Below, piece after piece: positions 10,988 through 21,068 of a stretch of DNA of 64,000 nucleotides (positions are counted from its first letter, which is position 1; every line of letters starts with the position of its first letter). The translations under genes were made by a program, and so were the position numbers. Source of the DNA: Citrobacter freundii (GTDB lineage Bacteria > Pseudomonadota > Gammaproteobacteria > Enterobacterales > Enterobacteriaceae); assembly GCF_029717145.1 (NCBI RefSeq), contig NZ_CP099222.1:4216001-4280000 (forward strand). The letters run 5' to 3'. The notes beneath the pieces are model-generated. The model saw only the letters and a list, made by a program, of their open reading frames with translations, was not told where the DNA came from and did not search any database.

Positions 10988-13255
10988 ATGAAAGTATTAA
11001 TTGTTGAAAGCGAATTTCTGCATCAGGACACCTGGGTCGGCCACGCGGTCGAACGTCTGGCGGACGCTCTAAGTCGGCAAAATGTGACCGTCATTAAGTC
11101 CACATCATTCGATGATGGTTACGCCATCCTGGCCGCCAATGAGGCCATTGACTGCCTGATGTTCAGCTACCAAATGGAACAACAGGACGAACACCTCAAC
11201 GTCAGGCAATTGATCGGCAAGCTTCACGAACGCCAGCAAAATGTTCCCGTTTTCCTGCTGGGTGATCGGGAAAAAGCTACCGCATCGCTGGATCGCGATC
11301 TGCTGGAGCTTGTCGATGAATTCGCCTGGATTCTGGAAGATACTGCCGACTTTATCGCCGGGCGCGCCGTTGCGGCAATGACCCGTTATCGCCAGCAGCT
11401 TCTGCCGCCACTGTTCAGCGCATTGATGAAATACGGCGACATCCATGAATATTCCTGGGCCGCACCGGGCCACCAGGGCGGCGTCGGATTTACCAAAACC
11501 CCTGCGGGTCGTTTCTACCATGATTACTACGGTGAAAATCTGTTCCGTAGCGATATGGGTATCGAACGCGCCTCTCTCGGCTCACTGCTTGACCACACCG
11601 GCGCATTTGGCGAGAGTGAAAAATATGCCGCCCGCGTCTTTGGCGCTGACCGTTCGTGGTCCGTAGTGGTCGGCACATCCGGCTCTAACCGCACCATCAT
11701 GCAGGCCTGCATGACCGACAACGACGTGGTCGTTCTGGATCGAAACTGCCATAAATCGATTGAGCAGGGGCTGATCCTCACCGGGGCAAAACCGGTGTAT
11801 ATGGTGCCAAGCCGTAACCGTTACGGCATTATCGGGCCTATCTACCCGCAGGAAATGCAGCCGGAAACGTTGCAGAAAAAAATCAGCGAAAGCCCGCTGA
11901 CGCAAGGTAAAGCCGGGCAAAAGCCATCTTACAGCGTGGTCACTAACTGTACCTACGACGGCGTCTGCTACAACGCGAAAGAAGCGCAAGACCTGCTGGC
12001 ACAAACCAGCGATCGTATACACTTCGATGAAGCCTGGTACGGCTATGCGCGCTTCAACCCGATTTACAACGACCACTACGCCATGCGTGGAGAGCCGGGC
12101 GACCATAACGGCCCTACCGTATTTGCCACGCACTCCACCCACAAACTGCTGAATGCGCTGTCACAGGCCTCTTACATCCACGTGCGTGAAGGCCGTGGAG
12201 CGGTGAATTTCTCCCGCTTTAACCAGGCGTATATGATGCACGCCACCACCTCACCGCTGTATGCCATCTGCGCCTCAAACGACGTGGCGGTCTCAATGAT
12301 GGACGGTAATAGCGGCCTGTCGCTCACTCAGGAAGTGATCGACGAAGCGGTTGATTTCCGCCAGGCAATGGCGCGGTTATACAAAGAATTCACCGCCGAG
12401 GGCGACTGGTTCTTCAAACCGTGGAACAAAGAGGTGGTCACCGATCCACAAACCGGCGAAACCTACGACTTCGCGGATGCTCCGACCCAACTGCTGACCA
12501 CCGACCAGAATTGCTGGGTGATGCGCCCGGGTGAATCCTGGCACGGCTTTAAAGACCTGCCGGATAACTGGAGCATGCTGGACCCGATTAAGGTCAGCAT
12601 TCTGGCACCGGGAATGGGCGACGACGGCGAGCTGGAAGAAAATGGCGTGCCGGCCGCGCTGGTCACCGCCTGGCTTGGACGTCACGGTATCGTACCGACC
12701 CGCACCACCGACTTCCAGATTATGTTTCTGTTCTCAATGGGGATCACCCGCGGGAAATGGGGCACGCTTATCAACACGCTGTGTTCCTTCAAGCACCATT
12801 ACGATGCCAATACCCCGCTGTCACAGGTGATGCCGGAACTGGTAGAGGAACATCCTGACACTTACGCCAACATGGGCATTCACGATCTGGGCGACACCAT
12901 GTTCGCCTGGCTGAAAGAAAATAACCCTGGTAGACGCCTCAATGCGGCCTACTCCGGCCTGCCTGTCGCTGAAATCACCCCGCGCGAAGCCTATAACGCG
13001 ATCGTGAGCGACAACGTTGAGATGGTAGCCATCGAAAATCTGCCGGGCCGTATTGCCGCCAATTCCGTTATCCCTTACCCACCGGGAATCCCGATGCTGC
13101 TGTCCGGGGAAAACTTTGGCGATGCCAATAGCCCACAGATAAGTTACCTGCGTTCGTTGCAATCCTGGGACCATAACTTCCCTGGCTTTGAACATGAAAC
13201 CGAAGGAACGGAAATTATCGACGGCATGTATCACGTCATGTGCGTGAAAGCATAA
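10988..13255 (+). CDS. adiA: Biodegradative arginine decarboxylase AdiA
   Basis: PLP-dependent, acid-induced enzyme that converts arginine to agmatine plus CO2, consuming a proton; it acts with the AdiC antiporter. The length of 755 residues is the family norm. The N-terminal 130 residues form the response-regulator-like wing domain. The PLP lysine is Lys386 in ATHSTHKLLNAL (codon 12143-12145), and HFDEAWYGYARF provides the aspartate that contacts the PLP ring. A strong hairpin terminator follows at 13352. Confidence 0.97.
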   Translation: MKVLIVESEFLHQDTWVGHAVERLADALSRQNVTVIKSTSFDDGYAILAANEAIDCLMFSYQMEQQDEHLNVRQLIGKLHERQQNVPVFLLGDREKATASLDRDLLELVDEFAWILEDTADFIAGRAVAAMTRYRQQLLPPLFSALMKYGDIHEYSWAAPGHQGGVGFTKTPAGRFYHDYYGENLFRSDMGIERASLGSLLDHTGAFGESEKYAARVFGADRSWSVVVGTSGSNRTIMQACMTDNDVVVLDRNCHKSIEQGLILTGAKPVYMVPSRNRYGIIGPIYPQEMQPETLQKKISESPLTQGKAGQKPSYSVVTNCTYDGVCYNAKEAQDLLAQTSDRIHFDEAWYGYARFNPIYNDHYAMRGEPGDHNGPTVFATHSTHKLLNALSQASYIHVREGRGAVNFSRFNQAYMMHATTSPLYAICASNDVAVSMMDGNSGLSLTQEVIDEAVDFRQAMARLYKEFTAEGDWFFKPWNKEVVTDPQTGETYDFADAPTQLLTTDQNCWVMRPGESWHGFKDLPDNWSMLDPIKVSILAPGMGDDGELEENGVPAALVTAWLGRHGIVPTRTTDFQIMFLFSMGITRGKWGTLINTLCSFKHHYDANTPLSQVMPELVEEHPDTYANMGIHDLGDTMFAWLKENNPGRRLNAAYSGLPVAEITPREAYNAIVSDNVEMVAIENLPGRIAANSVIPYPPGIPMLLSGENFGDANSPQISYLRSLQSWDHNFPGFEHETEGTEIIDGMYHVMCVKA

Positions 13256-13351
13256 TGTCGCTTTATAGATAGTCCGATGTTTAAGGTAGACATGTCATGC
13301 TTGAGTAATTCCTGAGTATTGCTGCAAAACAATAACATTGTCATACCTTTT

Positions 13352-13377
13352 GCGCGGGGCCACCCCGCGCTTTTTTT
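13352..13377 (+). terminator. Rho-independent terminator after adiA
   Basis: An 8-bp GC-only stem (GCGCGGGG / CCCCGCGC) with a 3-base loop is followed by seven T. It lies about 100 bases after adiA and separates it from adiY. The rest of the 313-base gap to adiY is AT-rich and probably holds the adiY promoter. Confidence 0.92.
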
Positions 13378-13568
13378 ATGCAGCGAAAACACGTTGCCAC
13401 TCGCGTAAATTATTATGTACACCCCAATAATCCCCACAGATATTGTAATTCCTTTGAATCACGCTATTTTATCGCAGGTTTTGATTCATCATACAATTCC
13501 ATTTAACCGGTATTACTCACCCTTCGGCGAGCGACGGTATTTTATATTCATATTCCAGGAGTTCGGGT

Positions 13569-14330
13569 ATGAGGGTTTGCAGCAAAGAAGCTTGTGTTGT
13601 TGTATTAACGGAGAAAGATGTTTGGTTAAGGATTAACGGTAAAGAAGCCATCAGTTTAAAAGCCAACCACATGGCACTGGTGGCATGTGATAATAATATT
13701 ATCGACTTATCTTCACTCAATAACGCCCTGGTGGTTCACATCAGTCGCGACATTATTAAAGATTACTTACGATTTTTAAATAAAGATCTCTCACAAATCC
13801 CCCTCTGGCAACGCAGTGCCAGCCCGGTAATGACCGCTGCCTGCCTGACGCCGGATGTGTTTCGGGTCGCCGCCCAGCACAGCGTGATGGAAACGCTGAA
13901 CGAAGGGGAGGCAGAACGGACGCGTGCACTGCTGTTCACCGTGCTATCACGCTTTCTCGACAGCAAAAAGTTTCTCCCGCTGCTGATGCATATGTTACGC
14001 AGTCGTATTAGCGACAGCGTTTATCACATCATTGAGAGTGATATTCATAAAGACTGGAACTTGAGTTTGGTCGCCAGTTGCCTGTGCCTGAGCCCCAGTT
14101 TGTTAAAGAAAAAGCTCAAAAATGAAAATACAAGTTACAGCCAAATAATTACCACCTGTCGCATGCGTTATGCCGTCAATCAATTATTGATGGACGGAAA
14201 AAACATATCTCAGGTGTCGCAACTGTGCGGATATAACAGTACGTCATACTTCATCTCTGTATTCAAAGAGTTCTACGGGATGACCCCACTGCATTATGTT
14301 AGCCTGCACCGGGAACAAACGGCCGCCTAA
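13569..14330 (+). CDS. adiY: AraC-family activator AdiY
   Basis: Transcription factor that activates adiA and adiC under acidic, anaerobic conditions. The length of 253 residues equals E. coli AdiY. The C-terminal 100 residues contain the two AraC helix-turn-helix elements (NLSLVASCLCLSPSLLKKKL and NISQVSQLCGYNSTSYF) with the family PLHYV ending. The N-terminal region is typical of the GadX/AdiY group. It lies between adiA and adiC, as in E. coli. Confidence 0.95.
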   Translation: MRVCSKEACVVVLTEKDVWLRINGKEAISLKANHMALVACDNNIIDLSSLNNALVVHISRDIIKDYLRFLNKDLSQIPLWQRSASPVMTAACLTPDVFRVAAQHSVMETLNEGEAERTRALLFTVLSRFLDSKKFLPLLMHMLRSRISDSVYHIIESDIHKDWNLSLVASCLCLSPSLLKKKLKNENTSYSQIITTCRMRYAVNQLLMDGKNISQVSQLCGYNSTSYFISVFKEFYGMTPLHYVSLHREQTAA

Positions 14331-14457
14331 TTTTTAATCATTTAGCAATAAGCCATAATAATATCAGCATTGGCGATACTCCCCTTTCGCCATAATTCAA
14401 TCATCTTCTGCGGAGGTATGATACGTCGTCATTTATCCTTATCAGGAGTTAAGAAAT

Positions 14458-15795
14458 ATGTCGACGGATGCTGATGCTCACAAAGTGGGCTTAATCCCCG
14501 TCACCTTAATGGTGTCGGGGAATATTATGGGTTCCGGTGTATTCCTGTTACCCGCCAATCTGGCGTCAACTGGCGGGATTGCAATCTACGGATGGCTGGT
14601 CACGATTATCGGCGCGCTGGCGCTGTCGATGGTGTACGCCAAAATGTCGTCCTTAGACTCCAGTCCCGGTGGTTCTTACGCGTATGCCCGCCGCTGCTTC
14701 GGTCCCTTCTTAGGCTATCAAACCAACGTCCTGTACTGGCTGGCCTGCTGGATCGGTAACATCGCGATGGTGGTCATTGGCGTGGGTTACCTGAGCTACT
14801 TTTTCCCCATCTTAAAAGATCCGCTGGTGTTAACGCTGACCTGCGTCGCCGTACTGTGGGTCTTCGTGTTGCTGAATATCGTCGGGCCGAAAATGATCAC
14901 CCGCGTGCAGGCCATTGCTACCGTGCTGGCACTGGTGCCCATTGTCGGGATTGCCGTATTCGGCTGGTTCTGGTTTCGCGGTGAAACCTATATGGCAGCC
15001 TGGAACGTCAGCGGCATGAACACCTTCGGCGCGATCCAAAGTACCTTGAACGTCACCCTGTGGTCATTCATCGGGGTAGAAAGTGCTTCTGTGGCTGCGG
15101 GCGTGGTCAAAAACCCTAAACGTAACGTTCCTATCGCCACCATTGGCGGGGTACTGATTGCCGCCGTCTGCTACGTGCTTTCTACCACCGCGATTATGGG
15201 CATGATCCCTAACGCGGCGCTGCGCGTTTCGGCTTCACCATTCGGCGATGCGGCACGCATGGCATTGGGTGACACCGCAGGCGCGATTGTCTCCTTCTGC
15301 GCAGCGGCCGGGTGTCTCGGCTCACTGGGCGGCTGGACGTTGCTTGCCGGGCAAACCGCAAAAGCGGCGGCCGACGACGGTCTGTTCCCACCGATTTTCG
15401 CCCGCGTCAACAAAGCCGGTACGCCGGTTGCCGGGTTAATTATCGTCGGGATCCTGATGACTCTCTTCCAGTTCAGCAGCATGTCACCGAACGCCGCCAA
15501 AGAGTTTGGCCTGGTCTCTTCTGTCTCGGTCATCTTCACGCTGGTGCCTTACCTGTATACCTGTGCCGCCCTGTTGCTGCTGGGCCATGGTCACTTTGGT
15601 AAAGCACGTCCTCTGTACTTGCTGGTCACCTTCGTGGCATTTATCTACTGCATCTGGGCAGTGGTCGGCTCGGGCGCCAAAGAAGTGATGTGGTCATTCG
15701 TGATGCTGATGATCATCACCGCGCTGTATGCCCTTAATTACAACCGGATCCATAAAAATCCGTATCCACTGGATGCCCCAGTTAACAATAATTAA
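14458..15795 (+). CDS. adiC: Arginine/agmatine antiporter AdiC
   Basis: Inner-membrane APC-family exchanger that imports arginine and exports agmatine, completing the acid-resistance cycle of AdiA. The length of 445 residues is the family norm, with about twelve membrane segments. The substrate-site glycine motif [11 protein letters not shown] is near residue 22-32, and the aromatic residues of the family ([10 protein letters not shown] near 202-211) are present. AGGAG precedes the start. No clear terminator follows; a REP unit lies before eptA. Confidence 0.96.
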   Translation: MSTDADAHKVGLIPVTLMVSGNIMGSGVFLLPANLASTGGIAIYGWLVTIIGALALSMVYAKMSSLDSSPGGSYAYARRCFGPFLGYQTNVLYWLACWIGNIAMVVIGVGYLSYFFPILKDPLVLTLTCVAVLWVFVLLNIVGPKMITRVQAIATVLALVPIVGIAVFGWFWFRGETYMAAWNVSGMNTFGAIQSTLNVTLWSFIGVESASVAAGVVKNPKRNVPIATIGGVLIAAVCYVLSTTAIMGMIPNAALRVSASPFGDAARMALGDTAGAIVSFCAAAGCLGSLGGWTLLAGQTAKAAADDGLFPPIFARVNKAGTPVAGLIIVGILMTLFQFSSMSPNAAKEFGLVSSVSVIFTLVPYLYTCAALLLLGHGHFGKARPLYLLVTFVAFIYCIWAVVGSGAKEVMWSFVMLMIITALYALNYNRIHKNPYPLDAPVNNN

Positions 15796-15818
15796 TGTAA
15801 GCAGCAGGGGTGCATATA

Positions 15819-15846
15819 GGCCGGACAAGGCATCGCAGCCATCCGG
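15819..15846. repeat. REP unit between adiC and eptA
   Basis: A REP-type palindrome (GGCCGGACAAGG ... CCATCCGG) that directly abuts the upstream PmrA box, so the repeat end lies next to the eptA control region. Confidence 0.75.
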
Positions 15847-15847
15847 T

Positions 15848-15883
15848 ATTAAGCCAATCTTAAGTTCTTAAGGTTGGCTTAAC
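15848..15883. promoter_or_regulatory. Two facing PmrA (BasR) boxes upstream of eptA
   Basis: The half-site pair CTTAAG-N5-CTTAAC lies at 15867-15883 on the + strand, where N5 is GTTGG. A second pair, CTTAAG-N5-CTTAAT with N5 ATTGG, lies at 15848-15864 on the minus strand, two bases away. Both fit the published PmrA box pattern YTTAAK-N5-YTTAAK closely, with one end mismatch in the first. They imply control of the eptA-basR-basS operon by its own regulator. Confidence 0.85.
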
Positions 15884-15931
15884 TTTACTTTGCGAGGATC
15901 TGCCCCACTTAGTCGATGGAATTTCCTCTTC

Positions 15932-17569
15932 ATGTTAAAGCACCTGTTTAAAAGACCGACTCTCGGGCACATCAGCTGGCTGCTGCTGATGTCTCTTTAT
16001 CTGGCCACCTTTCTGAACGTCGCGTTCTATAAGCAGGTGCTGCAAGACCTCCCGCTGGACTCCCTGCGCAACGTGCTGGTGTTTCTCTCCATGCCGGTGG
16101 TGGCCTTCAGCGTCATGAACATTGTGCTGACGCTGGCTTCATTCCTGTGGCTTAACCGCCCGTTGGCCTGCATTTTCATTCTGGTGGGTGCCTCTGCCCA
16201 ATATTTCATCATGACCTACGGCATCATCATTGACCGCTCGATGATCGCCAATATGATGGATACCACGCCCGCTGAAACCTTCGCCTTGCTGACGCCGCAA
16301 ATGATCATCACGCTCGGGATAAGCGGTATTCTGGCGGCGATCATCGCCTGCTGGATCAAAATTAAGCCAACGACGCCGGTGTTGCGTAGCGTGCTGTACC
16401 GGGGGGCAAATATCCTGGTCTCGGTACTGCTGATCGTGCTGGTCGCCACCTTCTTCTACAAAGATTACGCCTCACTGTTTCGCAACAACAAAGAGCTGGT
16501 TAAATCCCTCAGCCCGTCCAACAGCATCGTCGCCACCTCGTCCTGGTATTCACACCAGCGCCTGGCCGATTTGCCGCTGGTGCGTATTGGCGAAGATGCC
16601 CACCGCAATCCGTTAATGCTGAAAGAAAAGCGTAAAAATCTCACCATCGTGGTGCTGGGAGAAACCTCGCGCGGGGATAACTTCTCGCTGTCGGGGTATT
16701 CACGCCAGACCAACCCGCGGCTGGAAAAAGATGACGTGGTCTATTTCCCGCGCACCACGTCCTGCGGGACGGCGACGGCGGTGTCCGTCCCCTGCATGTT
16801 CTCCGATATGCCGCGCGCGCACTACGATGAAGAGCTGGCGCACCACCAGGAAGGCGTACTTGATGTCATTCAGCGGGCGGGAATCAACGTGCTGTGGAAT
16901 GATAACGACGGCGGCTGTAAAGGCGCATGCGACCGCGTACCGTATCAGAATATGACCAAACTGAATCTGCCGGGGCAGTGCATCGACGGTGAATGCTACG
17001 ACGACGTTCTGTTCCACGGGCTGGAAGAGTATATAAATAACCTGCAAGGCGACGGCGTGATTGTGCTGCACACCATCGGCAGCCACGGCCCGACCTATTA
17101 CAACCGCTATCCGCCGCAGTTCAAGAAATTCACCCCAACCTGCGACACCAATGAGATCCAAACCTGCTCGCAGCAACAACTGGTGAATACCTACGACAAT
17201 ACCATCCTGTATGTTGACTATATTGTTGATAAAGCAATCAATATACTGAAAGCACATCAGGACAATTTCACCACCAGCCTGGTCTATCTTTCCGATCACG
17301 GTGAATCGTTAGGGGAAAACGGCGTCTATTTACACGGCCTGCCGTATTCCATCGCGCCAGAAACACAAAAGCATGTACCGATGCTGCTGTGGTTGTCAGA
17401 GGACTACCAGCAACGCTACCAGATCTCGCAAACATGTTTGCAAAAACGGGCCAGCGCAGAAGACTTCTCACAAGATAATCTGTTCTCCACCCTGCTGGGA
17501 TTAACGGGCGTACAGACCAGGAATTACCAGGCGGCAGATGATATTCTGCACCCATGCCGGGGAGGCTAA
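15932..17569 (+). CDS. eptA: Lipid A phosphoethanolamine transferase EptA (PmrC)
   Basis: Inner-membrane enzyme that adds phosphoethanolamine to lipid A and lowers polymyxin binding. ATG 15932 gives MLKHLFKRPTLG and 545 residues, the usual length; the upstream ATG at 15890 falls in the promoter. Five membrane segments occupy about residues 1-180, followed by the periplasmic sulfatase-fold domain. Catalytic and zinc-site motifs are visible: GETSRGDN (Glu ligand), SCGTATAVSVPC (Thr nucleophile) and SDHGESLGENG (Asp-His ligands). It precedes basR by 4 bases in one operon. Confidence 0.96.
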   Translation: MLKHLFKRPTLGHISWLLLMSLYLATFLNVAFYKQVLQDLPLDSLRNVLVFLSMPVVAFSVMNIVLTLASFLWLNRPLACIFILVGASAQYFIMTYGIIIDRSMIANMMDTTPAETFALLTPQMIITLGISGILAAIIACWIKIKPTTPVLRSVLYRGANILVSVLLIVLVATFFYKDYASLFRNNKELVKSLSPSNSIVATSSWYSHQRLADLPLVRIGEDAHRNPLMLKEKRKNLTIVVLGETSRGDNFSLSGYSRQTNPRLEKDDVVYFPRTTSCGTATAVSVPCMFSDMPRAHYDEELAHHQEGVLDVIQRAGINVLWNDNDGGCKGACDRVPYQNMTKLNLPGQCIDGECYDDVLFHGLEEYINNLQGDGVIVLHTIGSHGPTYYNRYPPQFKKFTPTCDTNEIQTCSQQQLVNTYDNTILYVDYIVDKAINILKAHQDNFTTSLVYLSDHGESLGENGVYLHGLPYSIAPETQKHVPMLLWLSEDYQQRYQISQTCLQKRASAEDFSQDNLFSTLLGLTGVQTRNYQAADDILHPCRGG

Positions 17570-17573
17570 CTGA

Positions 17574-18242
17574 ATGAAAATTCTGATTGTTGAAGACGAT
17601 ACGCTGTTATTACAGGGACTGATCCTTGCCGCCCAAACGGAAGGCTATGCCTGCGACGGCGTGTCAACCGCCCGTGCCGCAGAGCAGTGCCTGGAGACTG
17701 CGCATTATAGTCTGGTGGTACTGGATCTCGGTTTACCTGATGAAGACGGCCTGCACTTTCTCAACCGCATCAGGCAGAAAAAACACACGATTCCGGTACT
17801 GATCCTCACCGCCCGCGACACGCTCAAAGACCGGGTTGCCGGGCTGGACGTCGGTGCCGATGACTATCTGGTCAAACCGTTCGCGCTGGAAGAACTGCAT
17901 GCCCGTATTCGGGCCTTGCTGCGCCGCCATAACAATCAGGGCGAGAGCGAGTTGACTGTCGGTAACCTGACGCTGAACATTGGTCGTCGCCAGGTATGGA
18001 TGGACGGGCAAGAGGTTATCTTAACGCCGAAAGAGTACGCGCTGCTGTCGCGCTTGATGCTCAAAGCGGGCAGCCCGGTACACCGGGAAATCCTGTATAA
18101 CGATATCTACAGCTGGGATAACGAACCGTCGACCAATACGCTGGAAGTTCACATTCATAACCTGCGCGATAAAGTGGGTAAAGCCCGTATTCGCACGGTC
18201 AGGGGATTTGGCTACATGCTGGTTGCCACTGAGGAAAGCTAA
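17574..18242 (+). CDS. basR: Response regulator BasR (PmrA)
   Basis: OmpR-family regulator that responds to Fe3+, mild acid and antimicrobial peptides through BasS. It has 222 residues, with phospho-acceptor Asp51 in VVLDLGLPD, the conserved Lys in YLVKPF and a C-terminal winged helix (about 125-222). It binds the PmrA boxes found before eptA and pmrR. It is adjacent to basS with no intergenic bases. Confidence 0.96.
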   Translation: MKILIVEDDTLLLQGLILAAQTEGYACDGVSTARAAEQCLETAHYSLVVLDLGLPDEDGLHFLNRIRQKKHTIPVLILTARDTLKDRVAGLDVGADDYLVKPFALEELHARIRALLRRHNNQGESELTVGNLTLNIGRRQVWMDGQEVILTPKEYALLSRLMLKAGSPVHREILYNDIYSWDNEPSTNTLEVHIHNLRDKVGKARIRTVRGFGYMLVATEES

Positions 18243-19325
18243 GTGAAGCTGATACGTTATTTAAAACAGCCGCTGCCGCTGCGCCATCGTTTGATGATAA
18301 CGATCGGCCTGATTCTGGTGGTCTTTCAGCTGATTAGCACCTTCTGGCTGTGGCATGAAAGCACCGAACAAATACAGCTGTTCGAACAGGCGTTACGCGA
18401 AAACCGTAACAACGATCGCCACATCATGCATGAGATTCGCGAGGCCATCGCCAGCCTGATCGTCCCCGGCATTTTTATGGTCAGTCTGACGCTACTGATT
18501 TGCTATCAGGCAGTGCGACGGATCACCCGCCCGCTTGTCAACCTGCAAAAAGAGTTAGAGGCGCGCACGGCCGATAACCTGACCCCCATTGAGATCCGCA
18601 GCTCTACCGTTGAGATACAGGCGGTCGTCACGGCACTGAATCAGCTGGTGACGCGACTCACCAACACTCTCGACAATGAGCGTCTGTTTACTGCCGACGT
18701 CGCTCACGAGCTGCGCACACCGTTATCTGGCGTTCGCCTGCACCTGGAATTACTGTCAAAAACCCACAACGTGGACGTTTCACCGCTTATTGCCCGCTTA
18801 GACCAAATGATGGACAGCGTGTCGCAGCTGCTGCAGCTTGCCCGCGTGGGTCAGTCGTTTTCGGCGGGGGATTACCAGCATGTCAAACTGCTGGAGGACG
18901 TCATACTGCCTGCCTACGATGAACTCAGCACCATGCTGGATCAGCGGCAACAAACGCTTCTATTACCCGAGAGCGCTACCGATGTCGTGGTGCGTGGCGA
19001 CGTTACGCTGTTGCGTATGCTGCTGCGTAACTTAGTCGAAAATGCGCATCGTTACAGCCCGGAGGGCAGTAATATTAGAATTAGCCTGCATACTGACCCG
19101 GAGGCGCAAATGGTCATTGAAGACGAAGGGCCGGGCATTGATGAAAGTAAATGCGGGGAGTTAAGCAAAGCGTTTGTGCGCATGGACAGTCGTTTTGGCG
19201 GTATTGGACTGGGGCTGAGCATTGTCAGCCGCATCACCCAGCTCCATCGCGGACAGTTCTTTTTGCAAAATCGCACGGGAGCCACCGGCACCCGAGCCAG
19301 CGTAGTACTGGAGAAAGATCAGTAA
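18243..19325 (+). CDS. basS: Sensor histidine kinase BasS (PmrB), GTG start
   Basis: Inner-membrane kinase that senses Fe3+, Al3+ and low pH and phosphorylates BasR. The start codon is GTG at 18243, immediately after the basR stop. Its 360 residues comprise two membrane helices (about 15-37 and 68-92), a short periplasmic loop of about 30 residues, a HAMP region, the H box VAHELRTPLSG, N box NLVENAHRYSP and G motifs DEGPGID and GIGLGLSIV. The periplasmic loop holds ESTEQIQLFEQ, which includes acidic residues like those implicated in metal sensing. Its 3' end overlaps pmrR on the opposite strand. Confidence 0.95.
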   Translation: MKLIRYLKQPLPLRHRLMITIGLILVVFQLISTFWLWHESTEQIQLFEQALRENRNNDRHIMHEIREAIASLIVPGIFMVSLTLLICYQAVRRITRPLVNLQKELEARTADNLTPIEIRSSTVEIQAVVTALNQLVTRLTNTLDNERLFTADVAHELRTPLSGVRLHLELLSKTHNVDVSPLIARLDQMMDSVSQLLQLARVGQSFSAGDYQHVKLLEDVILPAYDELSTMLDQRQQTLLLPESATDVVVRGDVTLLRMLLRNLVENAHRYSPEGSNIRISLHTDPEAQMVIEDEGPGIDESKCGELSKAFVRMDSRFGGIGLGLSIVSRITQLHRGQFFLQNRTGATGTRASVVLEKDQ

Positions 19326-19408
19326 GAGCTCACCCACACGTACACAAAGCTGCTCACAATCAGCAGGCTGCACACGGTGGTTAAACTTTCATAGATACGG
19401 GTTTTCAT
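19319..19408 (-). CDS. pmrR: Small membrane peptide PmrR, inhibitor of LpxT
   Basis: A 29-codon gene on the minus strand encoding MKTRIYESLTT followed by a hydrophobic segment and ending WVSSY. It matches my memory of PmrR, a PmrA-induced peptide that binds and inhibits the lipid A kinase LpxT so that EptA can modify the 1-phosphate. GGAGGAGAG lies 4 to 5 bases before the ATG, and a PmrA box lies upstream. The last 7 bases overlap the 3' end of basS antisense. Position next to basS agrees with E. coli and Salmonella. Confidence 0.9.
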   Translation of the reverse strand: MKTRIYESLTTVCSLLIVSSFVYVWVSSY

Positions 19409-19452
19409 GACACTCTCCTCCGATAGTATGGAGGAGAGTTTGCCTGACAGAG

Positions 19453-19469
19453 ATTAAGCCAACCTTAAG
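19453..19469 (-). promoter_or_regulatory. PmrA box upstream of pmrR
   Basis: On the minus strand the sequence reads CTTAAG-GTTGG-CTTAAT, an exact YTTAAK-N5-YTTAAK match, 45 bases before the pmrR start. The 5-base spacer is identical to that in the downstream eptA box, which links pmrR to the same regulon. Confidence 0.88.
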
Positions 19470-19476
19470 GCCACGC

Positions 19477-19556
19477 GCCGGATGGCGGCTAACGCCTTAT
19501 CCGGCCTACTGAGTACAACGCTACCCGTAGGCCTGAAAGCTGCGCGCCATCAGGCA
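19477..19556. repeat. BIME between pmrR promoter and proP
   Basis: Two REP units in opposite orientation (GCCGGATGG ... TATCCGGCC and GTAGGCCTG ... CATCAGGC). It ends 9 bases before the proP stop and starts 7 bases from the PmrA box. Confidence 0.85.
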
Positions 19557-19565
19557 ATAACACGA

Positions 19566-21068
19566 TTACTCATCAATACGCGGATGCTGCTGGACCAGGC
19601 GTGAACGCTTAACCTGCAAATCCGCAATTTCCTGATCGATATCTTCAATCTTCTGCTCGATATTATCGTAGTGCTCGCCGAGGATTTCTTTCGCTTCCTG
19701 AATATCCGAAGCGGCAGGCGTCGCCCCTTTCAGCGGCTGGTTAGCGGTCTCTTTCATGGTTATACCGGTAATTAAACCGACCACCGCAACCACCATCAGA
19801 TAGTAAGCCGGCATCATCAGGTTCTGCGAACTTTCCACCAGCCAGGCGGCCAGCGTCGGTGTCAGACCAGCAATCAGTACCGAAATATTAAATGCCGCAG
19901 CCAGCGCACTGTAACGAATGTGCGTCGGGAACATTGCCGGTAACGTTGACGCCATCACCCCGGTAAAGCAGTTGAGGATCACCGCCAGCATCAGTAAACC
20001 GGCAAAAATCAGGCCGATGACGTTACTGTTAATCAGGATGAAGGCCGGGATGGCCAGCACAAACAGCGCAATACTGCCCATGATCACAAACGGTCGACGC
20101 CCGAAACGGTCACTCAGCAGCCCCATTATCGGTTGCACAAACAGCATACCAATCATAATGGCGATAATAATCAGCACACCATGATCTTCAGAGTAATGCA
20201 GGTTATGCGACAGATAGCTCGGCATGTAGGTGAGCAGCATGTAATAGGTGACGTTGGTGGCAATCACCAGACCGGTACACGCCAGCAGACTACGCCAGTG
20301 TTTAGTGGCGATTTCTTTAAACGAAACCTTCGGCCCTTCCTGCAGCCCCTGGCGATCGCCCTGTTCCAGCTTATCGACATGCTGCTGAAACGCCGGGGTT
20401 TCTTCCAGCGCGTGGCGCAGATACAGACCAATCAGTCCTAACGGCAGCGCGATAAAGAACGGAATACGCCAGCCCCACTCAAGGAAGTTTTCCTCACCGA
20501 CGACGGTCGAGATCAGCACGACTACGCCCGCACCCAGCACAAACCCGGCAATCGAGCCAAAGTCCAGCCAGCTGCCCATAAATCCGCGCTTACGGTCCGG
20601 GGAATATTCCGCGACGAAAATCGAAGCACCGGTGTATTCCCCGCCCACCGAGAATCCCTGCGCCATCTTACACAGCAACAGCAATATTGGCGCCCAGATA
20701 CCAATCGAGGCATACGACGGGATAAGCCCAATACAGAAGGTGCTTATCGACATAATGACAATGGTGATAGCGAGGATCTTCTGGCGACCGTATTTATCGC
20801 CGAGCATACCGAAGAACAGTCCGCCAAGCGGTCGAATCAGAAAGGGAACGGAGAAGGTGGCGAGTGCAGCAACCATCTGCACGCTGGGGTCAGCCCCCGG
20901 AAAGAACACTTTACCTAATGCGTAAGCAACAAATCCATAAACGCCAAAATCGAACCATTCCATCGCATTACCCAGCGACGCTGCGGTAATGGCTTTTCGC
21001 AGTTTACCGTCATCAATAATGGTGACGTCGCGAAGCGTAATGGGTTTTATTTTTTTCCTTTTTAGCAT
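19566..21068 (-). CDS. proP: Proline/glycine betaine:H+ symporter ProP
   Basis: MFS osmosensing transporter that takes up compatible solutes when osmolality rises. ATG at 21068 gives MLKRKKIKPITL and exactly 500 residues, the E. coli length; the frame stays open upstream to 21122 but those residues are not family-like. About twelve membrane segments are present with the MFS motif GDKYGRQK. The C-terminal ~45 residues (EHYDNIEQKIEDIDQEIADL) form the antiparallel coiled coil that tunes the osmotic set point. Confidence 0.96.
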   Translation of the reverse strand: MLKRKKIKPITLRDVTIIDDGKLRKAITAASLGNAMEWFDFGVYGFVAYALGKVFFPGADPSVQMVAALATFSVPFLIRPLGGLFFGMLGDKYGRQKILAITIVIMSISTFCIGLIPSYASIGIWAPILLLLCKMAQGFSVGGEYTGASIFVAEYSPDRKRGFMGSWLDFGSIAGFVLGAGVVVLISTVVGEENFLEWGWRIPFFIALPLGLIGLYLRHALEETPAFQQHVDKLEQGDRQGLQEGPKVSFKEIATKHWRSLLACTGLVIATNVTYYMLLTYMPSYLSHNLHYSEDHGVLIIIAIMIGMLFVQPIMGLLSDRFGRRPFVIMGSIALFVLAIPAFILINSNVIGLIFAGLLMLAVILNCFTGVMASTLPAMFPTHIRYSALAAAFNISVLIAGLTPTLAAWLVESSQNLMMPAYYLMVVAVVGLITGITMKETANQPLKGATPAASDIQEAKEILGEHYDNIEQKIEDIDQEIADLQVKRSRLVQQHPRIDE

